64,000 nucleotides of DNA, taken from NCBI RefSeq assembly GCF_000769655.1, contig NZ_CP008887.1, forward strand, positions 868,001 through 932,000, read 5' to 3'. Below are positions 9,235-18,389 of the stretch, one piece after another. Both the position numbers and the translations under genes were made by a program. Every line of letters starts with the position of its first letter. Positions within the stretch are counted from its first letter, which is position 1. The notes below the pieces were generated by a model, which was not told the DNA's origin, did not search any database, and was given only the letters and a program-made list of their open reading frames with translations. Source of the stretch: Thermococcus eurythermalis. GTDB taxonomy: Archaea; Methanobacteriota_B; Thermococci; Thermococcales; Thermococcaceae.

Positions 9235-10057
9235 GGCGGACTGCCAAGGGCAGGGCGTCTTTTTCGTCCAGTCCTTTTTTCTCCATCAGGGCCTTAACGA
9301 GCCTTGCCAAGGCCTCGACGTTTCTGAGGCTGAGCTTTTCGGGGGGATACTTCCTAAAAAGAGATGGACTTACCTGGAACCCAACTCTTTCTGAGAGCTC
9401 CGCCGCGAACTCCTCCGGCGAGAGCGGGGGGAGTCGTAAGGTAACGGGGAAGTCGAAACCTAAATATTTTGAGGCGCGCTTCGTCTCAACGATTAGCTGG
9501 AAGTCTCGCTCTGGATTTTCCATGATACCGAGGAGCTCTGGGGGCTCCGGTTCCCTTAGGAGCTTTGCATTTGGGGGGAGGTACTCAGAAAGGTCAACGC
9601 CCCTCAGGTTTTCAACGAGGACATCTACACCGAGCGAGAGGACTTCGTTGAGTTCAATGGACGGCTCTTCATTCTCTTCAGCTTCTCCCCCTCTGACGAC
9701 CAGCTTCTCGTAGAGGGACTCGCTCACGAGCGTGAGCTGGTAAACCGTTTCCCTGCCTTCAAGGTGGAGGACGCCGTTTGAGAGGAGCTTCAGCCCGAGC
9801 CGTGCGAGGGCCGAGCTGAGTGATAATTCTGTCCGGGTTGTTATGGCGCTTTTGCCCCTGACGCTCTCAGTTCCACTGCTCACGAGGCGGTAATCGGCAG
9901 GAAAGAGGCCCTGGGCGTTAAAAAACTTCTCAAGGGCCTCTTTCGCCGTCTCTTCGCTGACGGCGTACACCTTGACGAACTCAACGTTATCTGTGGAATC
10001 CACACCGATGAAGACGACCGCGTCCCGGCGTTCCCGCGGAAGGAGTATATCGTCCAT
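9215..10057 (-). CDS. Hypothetical protein, about 280 aa
   Basis: ATG 10057 behind GAGGCAAGGG, 13 bases after the phosphodiesterase stop, so probably the second gene of that operon. The N-terminal part (DAVVFIGVDSTDNVEFVKVYAV) looks like a beta-rich domain. The C-terminal part (LSLRNVEALARLVKALMEKKGLDEKDALPLAVRLNLGEL region) is helical, somewhat like a helical lid. No P-loop is present. Family not recognised. Confidence 0.6.
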   Translation of the reverse strand: MDDILLPRERRDAVVFIGVDSTDNVEFVKVYAVSEETAKEALEKFFNAQGLFPADYRLVSSGTESVRGKSAITTRTELSLSSALARLGLKLLSNGVLHLEGRETVYQLTLVSESLYEKLVVRGGEAEENEEPSIELNEVLSLGVDVLVENLRGVDLSEYLPPNAKLLREPEPPELLGIMENPERDFQLIVETKRASKYLGFDFPVTLRLPPLSPEEFAAELSERVGFQVSPSLFRKYPPEKLSLRNVEALARLVKALMEKKGLDEKDALPLAVRLNLGEL

Positions 10058-10070
10058 GGCCCTTGCCTCA

Positions 10071-10583
10071 TCAGAGGCTCATGGCTCCGAGAAGCTCCCC
10101 GGTCTCTATGTTGAAAATCTCGACGACCCTCTTCCTCGTGTCCAGCAGGGCGACGCTCTTGATGCCGGTTATGTAGCCGCAGACCTCGCCGGGGTTTACG
10201 ACTATCGTCCTGCCCTCTTCCCTTATCTCGTACCTGTGGGTGTGGCCGACCACGACGACGTCGTAGAGCCTGCTGCGCGCCAGCGCGCGGACGATTCTCT
10301 CATCTGTTCCGTGGGTAACGGCAATCTTCATCCCGTCGGCCTCGATTTCGAGTATGTCATCGTATATGCCGAGGGCCTCGTATAGGCCTTTTCTCTCGCC
10401 GTCGTTGTTGCCGAAAACCCCCTTGAGCGGGGCCCTGAGCCTTCCCAACTCCCTTGCAACAAATGGTGCAACGTAGTCTCCGGCATGGACTACAAGCTCA
10501 ACGTTCCTCTCGTTGAAGAAATCGACTGCCTTCCTTATAGCCGGGAGGTTGTCGTGTGTGTCACTCATTATACCAATCAGCAT
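10071..10583 (-). CDS. MJ0936/YfcE-type metallophosphoesterase
   Basis: 170 residues from ATG 10583 (MLIGIMSDTHDNLPAI) behind GGTGAG; the longer frame to 10664 lacks a ribosome binding site. The calcineurin-like metal motifs are present: SDTHDN, VVHAGDYV, VFGNNDGE, VTHGTDE and VVGHTHRYE. Proteins of this size are phosphodiesterases using two divalent metals; the physiological substrate is unknown. It heads a leftward operon divergent from gins23. Confidence 0.92.
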   Translation of the reverse strand: MLIGIMSDTHDNLPAIRKAVDFFNERNVELVVHAGDYVAPFVARELGRLRAPLKGVFGNNDGERKGLYEALGIYDDILEIEADGMKIAVTHGTDERIVRALARSRLYDVVVVGHTHRYEIREEGRTIVVNPGEVCGYITGIKSVALLDTRKRVVEIFNIETGELLGAMSL

Positions 10584-10730
10584 TACGCTCACCGTATCCA
10601 ACTGTCCGTTCAAGTTTAAAGGGTTATCGAGACCAAAACCGTCCCCGCGTCCATTTGTATTCATGAATGCCTTCGAGTGGAAATAGAACTGGCACGGGTC
10701 CGCTCAACATCGTCCTAACGTGTTCCGACA

Positions 10731-10740
10731 AGGTTTATTA
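10731..10740 (+). promoter_or_regulatory. TATA box of the gins23-mcm operon
   Basis: AGGTTTATTA-like sequence about 35-40 bases before ATG 10774; the ribosome binding site is GGTGGT. The upstream 110 bases are shared with the divergent phosphodiesterase promoter. Confidence 0.4.
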
Positions 10741-10773
10741 GCTTGAGACCGTTAGGTCGTTCAAGGTGGTGGC

Positions 10774-11268
10774 ATGTTCACAGGCAGGGCGCTCATAGCG
10801 GTCAAGGTATTAAAGCCGTTTTCGGACTGGAATCAGGGCGACATAGTCCTGGTTGAGGACTGGAAGGCGAGAGAGCTGTGGGAAGCCGGTATCGTCGAGA
10901 TTGTGGACGAGACCGACAAGATAATCGGTGAGATAGACAAGGCCATCGCCGGAGAGATGGAAAGCGAGCCCCTGACGGCCCTTCCTGCTGGACTCTATGA
11001 GAGGGCCGAGTTCTACCAGTATTACCTTGAGAACTACGTCCGCCTCAACCCTAGCGAGAGCGTTGAAACCATAAACGTCAAGCTCACGAAGCTCGCCAAC
11101 CTCAAGAAGAAGCTGAGGGACTTGAAGATGATACGCTTTAACAAGATACTCAAAGCGGTCATGCTGAGGCCCAACAGCCTTGAGCTCCTCTCACGCCTAT
11201 CACCTGAGGAGAGAATGCTCTACCTCCAGATGTCCAAAATAAGGAATGAATGGCTCGGTGATGCCTGA
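10774..11268 (+). CDS. gins23: GINS complex subunit Gins23
   Basis: 164 residues. The N-terminal beta domain (GRALIAVKVLKPFSDWNQGDIVLVEDWKA) and the following helical A domain with KKKLRDLKMIRFNKI fit archaeal GINS proteins with B-then-A order (Gins23 type). The gene overlaps mcm by one base (TGATG). In other Thermococcales Gins23 also lies next to an MCM gene. GINS binds MCM and the GAN nuclease in the replicative CMG-like helicase, so the pairing places helicase and cofactor in one operon. Confidence 0.85.
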   Translation: MFTGRALIAVKVLKPFSDWNQGDIVLVEDWKARELWEAGIVEIVDETDKIIGEIDKAIAGEMESEPLTALPAGLYERAEFYQYYLENYVRLNPSESVETINVKLTKLANLKKKLRDLKMIRFNKILKAVMLRPNSLELLSRLSPEERMLYLQMSKIRNEWLGDA

Positions 11269-14200
11269 TGGACAGGGAGGAGATGATTTCACGCTTTGCA
11301 AAGTTCCTTCGCGAGTACGTTGATGATGACGGCAATGAAGTCTACATTAACCGCCTCAAGGACTTGCTGACGGTCACACCGAGGCGCTCTCTGGCCATAG
11401 ACTGGGCACACCTCAACTCCTTCGACCCCGAGCTGGCAGAGGAACTCCTCAACAACCCCGAGGAAGCGATAGCGAGCTGTGAAGATGCCATCCAGATTAT
11501 CCTCCGCGAGCCCCCGCTCCTCGTCGAGAGGGATTTGAAGGTTCACGCGCGCTTTTACAACCTGCCCCACACGCTCCTCGTCAAGGAACTGGGGAGCGAG
11601 CACATAAACAGGCTGATTCAGGTCGAGGGAATCATCACGCGCGTCAGCGAGGTCAAGCCCTTCGTCCAGAGGGCAGTTTTCGTCTGTAAGGACTGCGGAA
11701 ACGAGATGATTCGCCTCCAGAGGCCCTACGAGAACCTTGTTAAGCCAGCCAAGTGCGACGCCTGTGGCTCAAGAAATGTCGAGCTCGACGTCGAGAAGAG
11801 TCGGTTCATAAACTTCCAGAGCTTCCGCCTCCAGGACAGGCCCGAGAGCCTCAAGGGAGGTCAGATGCCGAGGTTTGTTGACGCAATACTCCTCGACGAC
11901 CTCGTTGATACGGCCCTCCCAGGCGACCGCGTTCTTGTAACCGGAATCCTGCGCGTTATCCTCGAGCAGAAGGACAAGAGGCCGATTTTCAAGAAAGTCC
12001 TCGAGGTCAACCACATCGAACAGCTCAGCAAGGAGATAGAGGAGCTTGAGATTACCCCCGAGGACGAGCAGAAGATACGTGAGCTGGCCAAGAGGAAGGA
12101 CATCGTGGACGCGATAGTGGATTCGATAGCCCCCGCGATCTGGGGCCACAAGACGGTCAAGAAGGGCATAGCCCTAGCTCTCTTCGGCGGCGTCCAGAGG
12201 GTTTTGCCAGATGGGACGAAGCTTCGCGGTGAGAGCCATGTTTTACTGGTTGGAGATCCTGGAGTGGCAAAGAGTCAGCTCCTCCGCTACGTGGCCAACT
12301 TGGCTCCGAGGGCGATTTATACGAGCGGTAAGAGCTCAAGCGCCGCCGGTCTGTGCGTTGCGCCCGGCTCTCTCGTGGTATCTGATTCAGGTATCCATCA
12401 GATAGGCCCGCTAACTGAAAGCTGGATGAAGGAACTTGGTTCGATTAGGTATTCAGAGGGAGCAGAGTACTCGCCGTATCTCGGAGCGAGCCTGTCTGCT
12501 GAGGGTGGAAGCGTAACAAGCGCCCCCCTAAGCAGAGTCTGGAAGCTCAAAGCACCGGGAGAACTCGTGAGAATCAAAACGATAACCGGTAAGGAGCTGG
12601 TGTTAACTCCGGAAACAAAGCTCCTGACTGTCCTAGATGGGAAGCTCAAGTGGGTTGAGGCCAAGGAGTTCAAAGAGGGCGACTACGTTGCGACGCTGAG
12701 GAAGCTAACCGTAGAGGAGAAACAAACCCCCGTCCTTGAACTCCTGAAGGACCTTGATGACCTTGTCCTATACGGGATTGAGGAGCAGGTCGGTGAGCTC
12801 ATCGAGGAGACCCTTAGAAAGCTCGATATCACCAAGAGGGAGCTCACGAAGAGGCTCGGAGTCAGTGAGGGCATGCTGTACTACAACTGGGTTAACCCAG
12901 GGGCGAGGGGCAACATAAGGATGAAGCATCTCCGCAGGCTCGTTGAGCTTGCCGAGTGGGACTGGGAGAGAATAAACGTCGAAGCGGTCTCACTCCAAGC
13001 GGGAACAAGGGTGAGGATTCCCAAGTACCTCGATGAGAGGCTCGCTTACTTTGCAGGGCTTGTTGCGGGAGACGGCGATGTCTCAAGAGCTGGTTGGGGA
13101 GTCGCGATAAGGTTCTCCAACAAGAACCCTGAGATGAGACGCAGGTTCACTGAGCTTGCAAAGGAGCTCTTTGGAGTTGATGTTACGGAGCAGGTTAAGG
13201 ACGGAGTCCCCTCACTGCGCTTCCACTCGAAGGTTATTGCTCACCTGCTTGAGAAACTCGGCATTCCGCAATCTCCGAAGTCCCACCGGCTGGACATACC
13301 AAACGAGCTCTTTACCGCCCCGAAGGGTGTCCTCGCGTCGTACATCAGGGGGCTGTTTGACTGCGACGGCACCGTTGTAATAAGGGAAAGGGGCTCTTCC
13401 TACGTCGAGCTTGACACTACCAGCGAGAGGCTTGCCAAGAAACTCCAGCTGGCCCTGCTCAGGTTTGGCATAGTGGCTCACTTAAGAAAGCGGAAGCGTG
13501 CAGGTCGCACCTCAAAGTCCAAAGGCAGAGAGATAACGTCGAGACACGATAGGTGGGAGCTCAAAATCTACGGCGAGAACATCCTGAAGTTCGCGGCGGA
13601 GATTGGCTTTGGGCATCCGGAGAAGGCGAGCAAGCTCGATGCTTTAGTCGAAAAGATGAGGGGTCAGAAGTACGACACCAATGTGGACGTAATACCCGGC
13701 GTCGGAGAACTGATACGGGAGATTAGAACCTTCTACGGTTTGAGCATCGAACAGGCATACGGTTCAAACTTCGGGGCGCTCGTGGAAAAAGGAAAGCCCA
13801 TATCAAGAAGGGGCCTTCTCAGAGTCGTGGAGAACCTCTCGAATGCAAAAATAGAGGACTCCCCTGTGGAGCTTCCAGAGAGCCTTAGGGTTGCAATAGG
13901 GAAAGCACTAACACCGGAAGAGCTGGGAATGACGTACAAAGAGTTCTACGAGCTGTTCCTGAGGAAGAGACCGCGCCGGCTTAAGTTTGGACTGCTCGTC
14001 GAGGTTGCGAGGGCCATCGAAAGGAAAGACAAGTCCCTGTACTCCCAGCTCATTTGGCTTCTCAGCGAGCATTCCACGAGAGAAGAGGAGATTAGAGCAA
14101 AGCTTGAGAGATTAAAGGCACTCGCCACATCGGACTTCCTCTGGGAAAAGGTCAGACTCACCGAGAGAATAAGCTCCCCCTACGACCACGTCTACGACCT

Positions 14201-16214
14201 CACGGTTGAGGGCTCCCACAGCTTCATCGCCAACGGCTTCGTCGTCCACAACACCGCCGCAGCCGTGCGCGACGAGTTCACAGGCTCTTGGGTTCTGGAA
14301 GCGGGTGTTCTTGTTCTCGCCGACGGTGGGTTCGCGTTAATCGACGAGTTCGACAAGATGAGCGACAGGGACAGGAGCGCGATACACGAGGCGCTGGAGC
14401 AGCAGAGCTACCACCACGACTTTGAGATCCTCCTAGCTGACGGCAGGAAGGTGAAGATAGGCGAGCTGGTGGATTCGCTCATTGAAACCAACCGCGATAA
14501 GGTGATAATCGGCAAGGACACCGAAATCCTGCCGGTTGACGACATAGAGCTGCTCGCCTACGACCTTGAGAAGAAGGAAGTGGTCAAGGTCAAGGCGGAC
14601 CGTGTGAGCAGGCACAAGGCCCCGGAGAAGTTCATAAGGCTGAGATTCTCGAACGGCAGGGAGATAACAGTAACGCCGGAGCACCCGATAATGGTGTGGG
14701 AAAACGGCGAGATAAGGGAGAAACCGGCCGAGAAGGTCACAGTGAACGATGTGGTGCTTGGGGTCTCCAGGTACCCGGTAGAGCTCCAGCCCCCTGAGGG
14801 CAGAGTCTTTAAAGACCCTGTAAGCGCGTGGCTCATACAGGATTACCTCTACTCCCGTGGTATTGTGTCGAGAATAAGAAAGGGTTCAGCCGGCTACGAG
14901 GTCCTTCCCACGGAGAGAACCTTCCCAGGGGAGCTCCTGAGGACTCTAAGGGACGCAGGAAAAGAACTGCGTTTCAAGCTCTCCAAGTGGTACCACGCGA
15001 GAAAACCCCTCGTTTCAGAAAACCTCCTGAGAGAGGAGATAGAGAGGCTTAAGGGCCACATCAAGCACGTCAGGGAAATCGCAGAGAAAGACCCCCTTGA
15101 GGCCTTCAACTATCTCATCAAATCGAGGGTCGCCTCCAAGTACGGGCTCACTCCCCAGACCCTTGAACACCGGGTGGCGAGGGGAGAGCCGCTCGCCATC
15201 TCAATAGTAAAGAACGAAGTGGAGATGGCTGCTGGAAGAATTGAGAGGGCCATAAGACGTGTGGAAGACCTTATAAACGCCAACGTAAACTTCCTTGGCG
15301 TAACAGGGGTTGAAGAAATCTCCAACGACGGCTGGGAGTGGGTCTACGACATAACCGTCGAGCCCCACCACCTCTTCGTTTCCCACGGGCTGGTTCTCCA
15401 CAACACGATAAGCATCTCCAAAGCTGGTATAACCGCGACTCTAAACGCGAGGACAACCGTCATAGCCGCTGCAAACCCAAAGTTTGGCCGCTTCAACAGA
15501 CACAAGAGCCTTCCGGAGCAGCTCGACCTCCCACCGACCCTGCTGAGCCGTTTTGACCTGATATTCCTGCTCCTTGACGAGCCCGACGAGAAGATAGACG
15601 CGAGCATAGCAGAGCACATCCTTAAGGTGAGGAGGGGTGAGGCAGAAGTTGTCACTCCAAAGATACCCTACGACCTGCTCAAGAAGTACATAGCCTACGC
15701 GAGGAAGAACGTCCACCCCGTCCTCAGCAAGGAAGCCATGGAAGAAATCAAGCGATACTACGTCAAGATGAGAAAGGGACTCAGGAGGGGCGACGAAGAG
15801 GGCGTCCAGCCGATTCCAATCACGGCGAGACAGCTTGAGGCCCTTATCAGACTGAGCGAGGCCCACGCGAGGATGAGATTGAGCGAGACGGTAACGAGGG
15901 AGGACGCGAGGGCGGCGATAGAGCTCATCGAGGCAATGATGAGGACAATAGCCGTTGATGAGGAGGGCAACATCGACGTCTCGATACTGGAGGTAGGAAA
16001 GAGCTCGAAGAAGCTCAACAAGATAGAGAAGCTGGTCGATATAATCAAGAACCTCGAAAGCGAGGGCGACTACGGCGCTCCGGCCGATAAGGTAATCGAG
16101 GCGGCGAAGCAGGCAGGGGTCGGGAACAAGCGCGAGGTTGAGAAGATAATCGAGGAGCTCAAGGCAGATGGCAGAATCTATGAGCCGAGGGCGGGGTTCT
16201 ACAAGGTGCTCTAA
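11268..16214 (+). CDS. mcm: Replicative DNA helicase MCM, interrupted by two inteins
   Basis: 1648 codons, of which 682 remain after removing two inteins, the normal archaeal MCM length. The N-terminal domain has a zinc ribbon (CKDCG and CDACG). The AAA+ core has Walker A GDPGVAKSQ, Walker B ALIDEFDKM and the arginine-finger region LLSRFDLIF, and a winged helix closes the C-terminus. Intein 1 sits about 20 residues after Walker A (codons 363-995). Intein 2 sits after Walker B at EALEQQ (codons 1047-1379). Both ends of each junction look splicing-competent, so the protein should be functional. By context (gins23 upstream) it corresponds to the main replicative MCM of Thermococcus, MCM3 in T. 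kodakarensis. Confidence 0.97.
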   Translation: MDREEMISRFAKFLREYVDDDGNEVYINRLKDLLTVTPRRSLAIDWAHLNSFDPELAEELLNNPEEAIASCEDAIQIILREPPLLVERDLKVHARFYNLPHTLLVKELGSEHINRLIQVEGIITRVSEVKPFVQRAVFVCKDCGNEMIRLQRPYENLVKPAKCDACGSRNVELDVEKSRFINFQSFRLQDRPESLKGGQMPRFVDAILLDDLVDTALPGDRVLVTGILRVILEQKDKRPIFKKVLEVNHIEQLSKEIEELEITPEDEQKIRELAKRKDIVDAIVDSIAPAIWGHKTVKKGIALALFGGVQRVLPDGTKLRGESHVLLVGDPGVAKSQLLRYVANLAPRAIYTSGKSSSAAGLCVAPGSLVVSDSGIHQIGPLTESWMKELGSIRYSEGAEYSPYLGASLSAEGGSVTSAPLSRVWKLKAPGELVRIKTITGKELVLTPETKLLTVLDGKLKWVEAKEFKEGDYVATLRKLTVEEKQTPVLELLKDLDDLVLYGIEEQVGELIEETLRKLDITKRELTKRLGVSEGMLYYNWVNPGARGNIRMKHLRRLVELAEWDWERINVEAVSLQAGTRVRIPKYLDERLAYFAGLVAGDGDVSRAGWGVAIRFSNKNPEMRRRFTELAKELFGVDVTEQVKDGVPSLRFHSKVIAHLLEKLGIPQSPKSHRLDIPNELFTAPKGVLASYIRGLFDCDGTVVIRERGSSYVELDTTSERLAKKLQLALLRFGIVAHLRKRKRAGRTSKSKGREITSRHDRWELKIYGENILKFAAEIGFGHPEKASKLDALVEKMRGQKYDTNVDVIPGVGELIREIRTFYGLSIEQAYGSNFGALVEKGKPISRRGLLRVVENLSNAKIEDSPVELPESLRVAIGKALTPEELGMTYKEFYELFLRKRPRRLKFGLLVEVARAIERKDKSLYSQLIWLLSEHSTREEEIRAKLERLKALATSDFLWEKVRLTERISSPYDHVYDLTVEGSHSFIANGFVVHNTAAAVRDEFTGSWVLEAGVLVLADGGFALIDEFDKMSDRDRSAIHEALEQQSYHHDFEILLADGRKVKIGELVDSLIETNRDKVIIGKDTEILPVDDIELLAYDLEKKEVVKVKADRVSRHKAPEKFIRLRFSNGREITVTPEHPIMVWENGEIREKPAEKVTVNDVVLGVSRYPVELQPPEGRVFKDPVSAWLIQDYLYSRGIVSRIRKGSAGYEVLPTERTFPGELLRTLRDAGKELRFKLSKWYHARKPLVSENLLREEIERLKGHIKHVREIAEKDPLEAFNYLIKSRVASKYGLTPQTLEHRVARGEPLAISIVKNEVEMAAGRIERAIRRVEDLINANVNFLGVTGVEEISNDGWEWVYDITVEPHHLFVSHGLVLHNTISISKAGITATLNARTTVIAAANPKFGRFNRHKSLPEQLDLPPTLLSRFDLIFLLLDEPDEKIDASIAEHILKVRRGEAEVVTPKIPYDLLKKYIAYARKNVHPVLSKEAMEEIKRYYVKMRKGLRRGDEEGVQPIPITARQLEALIRLSEAHARMRLSETVTREDARAAIELIEAMMRTIAVDEEGNIDVSILEVGKSSKKLNKIEKLVDIIKNLESEGDYGAPADKVIEAAKQAGVGNKREVEKIIEELKADGRIYEPRAGFYKVL
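12354..14252 (+). other. MCM intein 1 with LAGLIDADG homing endonuclease
   Basis: 633 codons. The first residue is Cys (CVAPGSLVV), the C-terminal block is HSFIANGFVVHN, and the +1 extein residue is Thr. The flanking extein rejoins as SSSAAGL/TAAAVRDEF. Two dodecapeptide motifs (AGLVAGDGDV and RGLFDCDGTV) mark an apparently intact DOD endonuclease with both acidic residues. A helix-turn-helix-like insert (ITKRELTKRLGVSEGMLYYN) lies before the endonuclease and may help DNA recognition. It corresponds to the CDC21-1/-2 type inteins of Thermococcales. Confidence 0.93.
14406..15404 (+). other. MCM intein 2, without a recognisable endonuclease
   Basis: 333 codons. The first residue is Ser (SYHHDFEILLADGRKV), block B is ITVTPEHPIMV, and the C-terminal blocks are VYDITVEPHHLFV and GLVLHN, followed by Thr. 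The extein rejoins as EALEQQ/TISISKAGI. The central roughly 150 residues are helical and carry no LAGLIDADG dodecapeptide, so the endonuclease is lost or replaced. Splicing residues are retained. Confidence 0.9.
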
Positions 16215-16219
16215 CAAAG

Positions 16220-16228
16220 GTTATAAAG
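16220..16228 (+). promoter_or_regulatory. TATA box of the aIF2beta gene
   Basis: GTTATAAAG about 33 bases before ATG 16261, inside the 46-base gap after mcm. The ribosome binding site is GGGGGTGAG. The gene therefore probably has its own promoter in addition to readthrough from mcm. Confidence 0.6.
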
Positions 16229-16260
16229 CGAAAGTAAAAAACCCATGAGGGGGTGAGAAA

Positions 16261-16689
16261 ATGAGTGAGAACATTGACTTTTACGACTTTGAGAAGCTCC
16301 TCGATAAGGCTTATGAGGAGTTGCCCGAGAACATAAAGTCCCACAAGTCCCGTTTCGAGGTGCCTGCGGCAGTTGTCACGATTGCCGGTAACAGAACCAT
16401 CATTGAGAACTTCGTTGACATAGCGGAAGCGATGAACCGCGACCCGAACCACCTGCTCAAGTTCATTCTGCGCGAGGTGGCTACGGCTGGAACCCTCGAG
16501 GGCAGGCGCGTAATCCTCCAGGGGCGCTTTACACCGTACCTCATAGGCAACAAGATGAAGAAGTACCTCAAGGAGTACGTCATCTGTCCTGTCTGTGGCT
16601 CGCCTGACACCAAGATACTCAAGAAGGGCCGCTTCCACTTCCTCAAGTGTGAAGCATGTGGTGCCGAGACGCCTATCCAGCACCTCTGA
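16261..16689 (+). CDS. eif2b: Translation initiation factor aIF2 beta subunit
   Basis: 142 residues, the usual archaeal length. The N-terminal helix and alpha/beta core ([30 protein letters not shown]) are followed by the C-terminal zinc ribbon CPVCG...CEACG. The protein is part of the heterotrimeric factor that brings initiator tRNA to the small ribosomal subunit. Its position behind gins23-mcm repeats a replication/translation clustering known in archaea. Confidence 0.95.
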   Translation: MSENIDFYDFEKLLDKAYEELPENIKSHKSRFEVPAAVVTIAGNRTIIENFVDIAEAMNRDPNHLLKFILREVATAGTLEGRRVILQGRFTPYLIGNKMKKYLKEYVICPVCGSPDTKILKKGRFHFLKCEACGAETPIQHL

Positions 16690-16760
16690 GGCCCTTATTC
16701 TTTTTTCTCCAGTTGTGGATAAATTATCCATTTTTGAATGAAACTATTCTCTCAAAAATC

Positions 16761-16770
16761 CTTTTAAACT
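16761..16770 (+). promoter_or_regulatory. TATA box of the sodium-pump decarboxylase operon
   Basis: CTTTTAAACT about 42-50 bases before ATG 16812, in an A/T-rich 120-base gap after aIF2beta. Confidence 0.45.
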
Positions 16771-16811
16771 TTACAAATTACAACCCCCGAGAACTCAAGG
16801 GGGTTACTCTT

Positions 16812-18380
16812 ATGAGCATGGAGGAAAAGCTCAAAGAACTCTATGAGAGGAAGGAAAAAATTCTCGCAATGGGCGGTGAAAAGGCGGTAGAAAAACAGCA
16901 CGCCAAGGGCAAGCTCACCGCCCGCGAGAGGATTGAGAAGCTCCTCGACCCCGGAAGCTTCGTGGAAATAGGAATGTTCGTCAAGCACCGCGGAACGGAG
17001 TTTGGCCTCGACAAAAAGGAACTCCCCGCCGACGGTGTCATCACTGGCTATGGAACTATCGATGGAAGGCTCGTCTTCGTCTACGCCCAGGACTTCACCG
17101 TCATGGGCGGTTCCCTCGGCGAGATGCACGCGATGAAGATTAAACGCGTTATGGAGCTGGCCCTTGAAGCAGGGGCGCCGGTTATAGGCCTCAACGACTC
17201 CGGCGGTGCCAGAATCCAGGAGGGCGTTGACTCCCTCAAGGGCTACGGTGATATCTTCAAGATGAACACGATTCTCAGCGGTGTTGTTCCGCAGATCACC
17301 GCGATAATGGGCCCCTGCGCCGGTGGAGCCGTTTACAGCCCGGCGATAGGAGACTTCATCCTCATGGTGGACAACCCGGCGAGCTTCATGTTCATCACCG
17401 GCCCGCAGGTCGTTAAGGCCGTCACCGGTGTCGAGGTTACACCGACCCAGCTCGGCGGAGCGATGGTTCACGCTCAGAAGGCCGGGCAGGCCCACCTCAT
17501 AGGGAAGAGCGACGAGGAAGTCTTGGCGCTAATAAGGCGCCTCGTGAGCTACCTACCGTCGAACAACATGGAGAAGCCCCCGCGCGTCAAGAGGAACGAC
17601 CCGCCCTTCAGGAAGAGCGAGAGGCTCTACGAGATTGTCCCGGACGACCCGAACAAGCCCTACGACGTCAGGGAGGTCATCTACGAGATAGTTGACCGCG
17701 ACGAGAACGGCAACCCGGACTTCCTGGAGATTCTGCCCTACTTCGCCCCGAACGCCGTCGTCGGCTTTGGAAGGATGAACGGCCAGACCGTCGGTATAGT
17801 CGCCAACAACCCCAAGTACTTCGCAGGCGTTCTCGACATAGACTCAAGCGACAAGATAGCGCGCTTCGTTAGAACCTGTGACGCCTTCAACATCCCGATA
17901 GTTACCCTCGTGGACGTTCCCGGCTATTTACCGGGCGTTGACCAGGAGAGCAGGGGAATAATCAGGCACGGCGCGAAGGTTCTCTACGCCTACGCAGAGG
18001 CGACCGTCCCGATGGTAACCGTGATTCTGAGGAAGGCCTACGGTGGTGCCTACCTCGCTATGGGAAGCAAGCACCTCGGTGCCGACTTCGTCTTCGCCTG
18101 GCCCATTGCGGAAATAGCCGTTATGGGTCCTGAGGGAGCGGCGAACATCATATTCAGGAAGGAAATCGCCCAGGCGGAGAACCCTGAGGAAATTAGAGGG
18201 CAGAAGATAGCCGAATACCGCGAGAAGTTCGCCAACCCGTACGTCGCGGCCGCGAGAGGTTACATCGACGACGTCATCGACCCTGCAGAGACGAGGGCGA
18301 AGGTGATTATGGCGCTCGAAGCCCTTGAGAGCAAGCGCGTCAAGCTCCCGCCGAAGAAGCACGGCAACATACCGCTGTGA
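16812..18380 (+). CDS. mmdA: Methylmalonyl-CoA decarboxylase alpha subunit / acyl-CoA carboxyltransferase
   Basis: 522 residues from ATG 16812 (a second ATG at 16818 is close by); the longer frame from 16656 overlaps aIF2beta and lacks a ribosome binding site. The carboxyltransferase fold is clear: LDPGSFVEIG, the oxyanion-hole block GGSLGEMHA, LNDSGGARIQEGVDSL, MGPCAGGAVYSPA, and in the second half DVPGYLPGVDQE with RKAYGGAYLAMGS. It transfers the carboxyl group between methylmalonyl-CoA and biotin on the carrier subunit. It could also be a propionyl-CoA carboxylase beta subunit, but the OadG- and OadB-type genes downstream favour the sodium-pumping decarboxylase. Confidence 0.93.
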   Translation: MSMEEKLKELYERKEKILAMGGEKAVEKQHAKGKLTARERIEKLLDPGSFVEIGMFVKHRGTEFGLDKKELPADGVITGYGTIDGRLVFVYAQDFTVMGGSLGEMHAMKIKRVMELALEAGAPVIGLNDSGGARIQEGVDSLKGYGDIFKMNTILSGVVPQITAIMGPCAGGAVYSPAIGDFILMVDNPASFMFITGPQVVKAVTGVEVTPTQLGGAMVHAQKAGQAHLIGKSDEEVLALIRRLVSYLPSNNMEKPPRVKRNDPPFRKSERLYEIVPDDPNKPYDVREVIYEIVDRDENGNPDFLEILPYFAPNAVVGFGRMNGQTVGIVANNPKYFAGVLDIDSSDKIARFVRTCDAFNIPIVTLVDVPGYLPGVDQESRGIIRHGAKVLYAYAEATVPMVTVILRKAYGGAYLAMGSKHLGADFVFAWPIAEIAVMGPEGAANIIFRKEIAQAENPEEIRGQKIAEYREKFANPYVAAARGYIDDVIDPAETRAKVIMALEALESKRVKLPPKKHGNIPL

Positions 18381-18389
18381 GGTGAAAGC

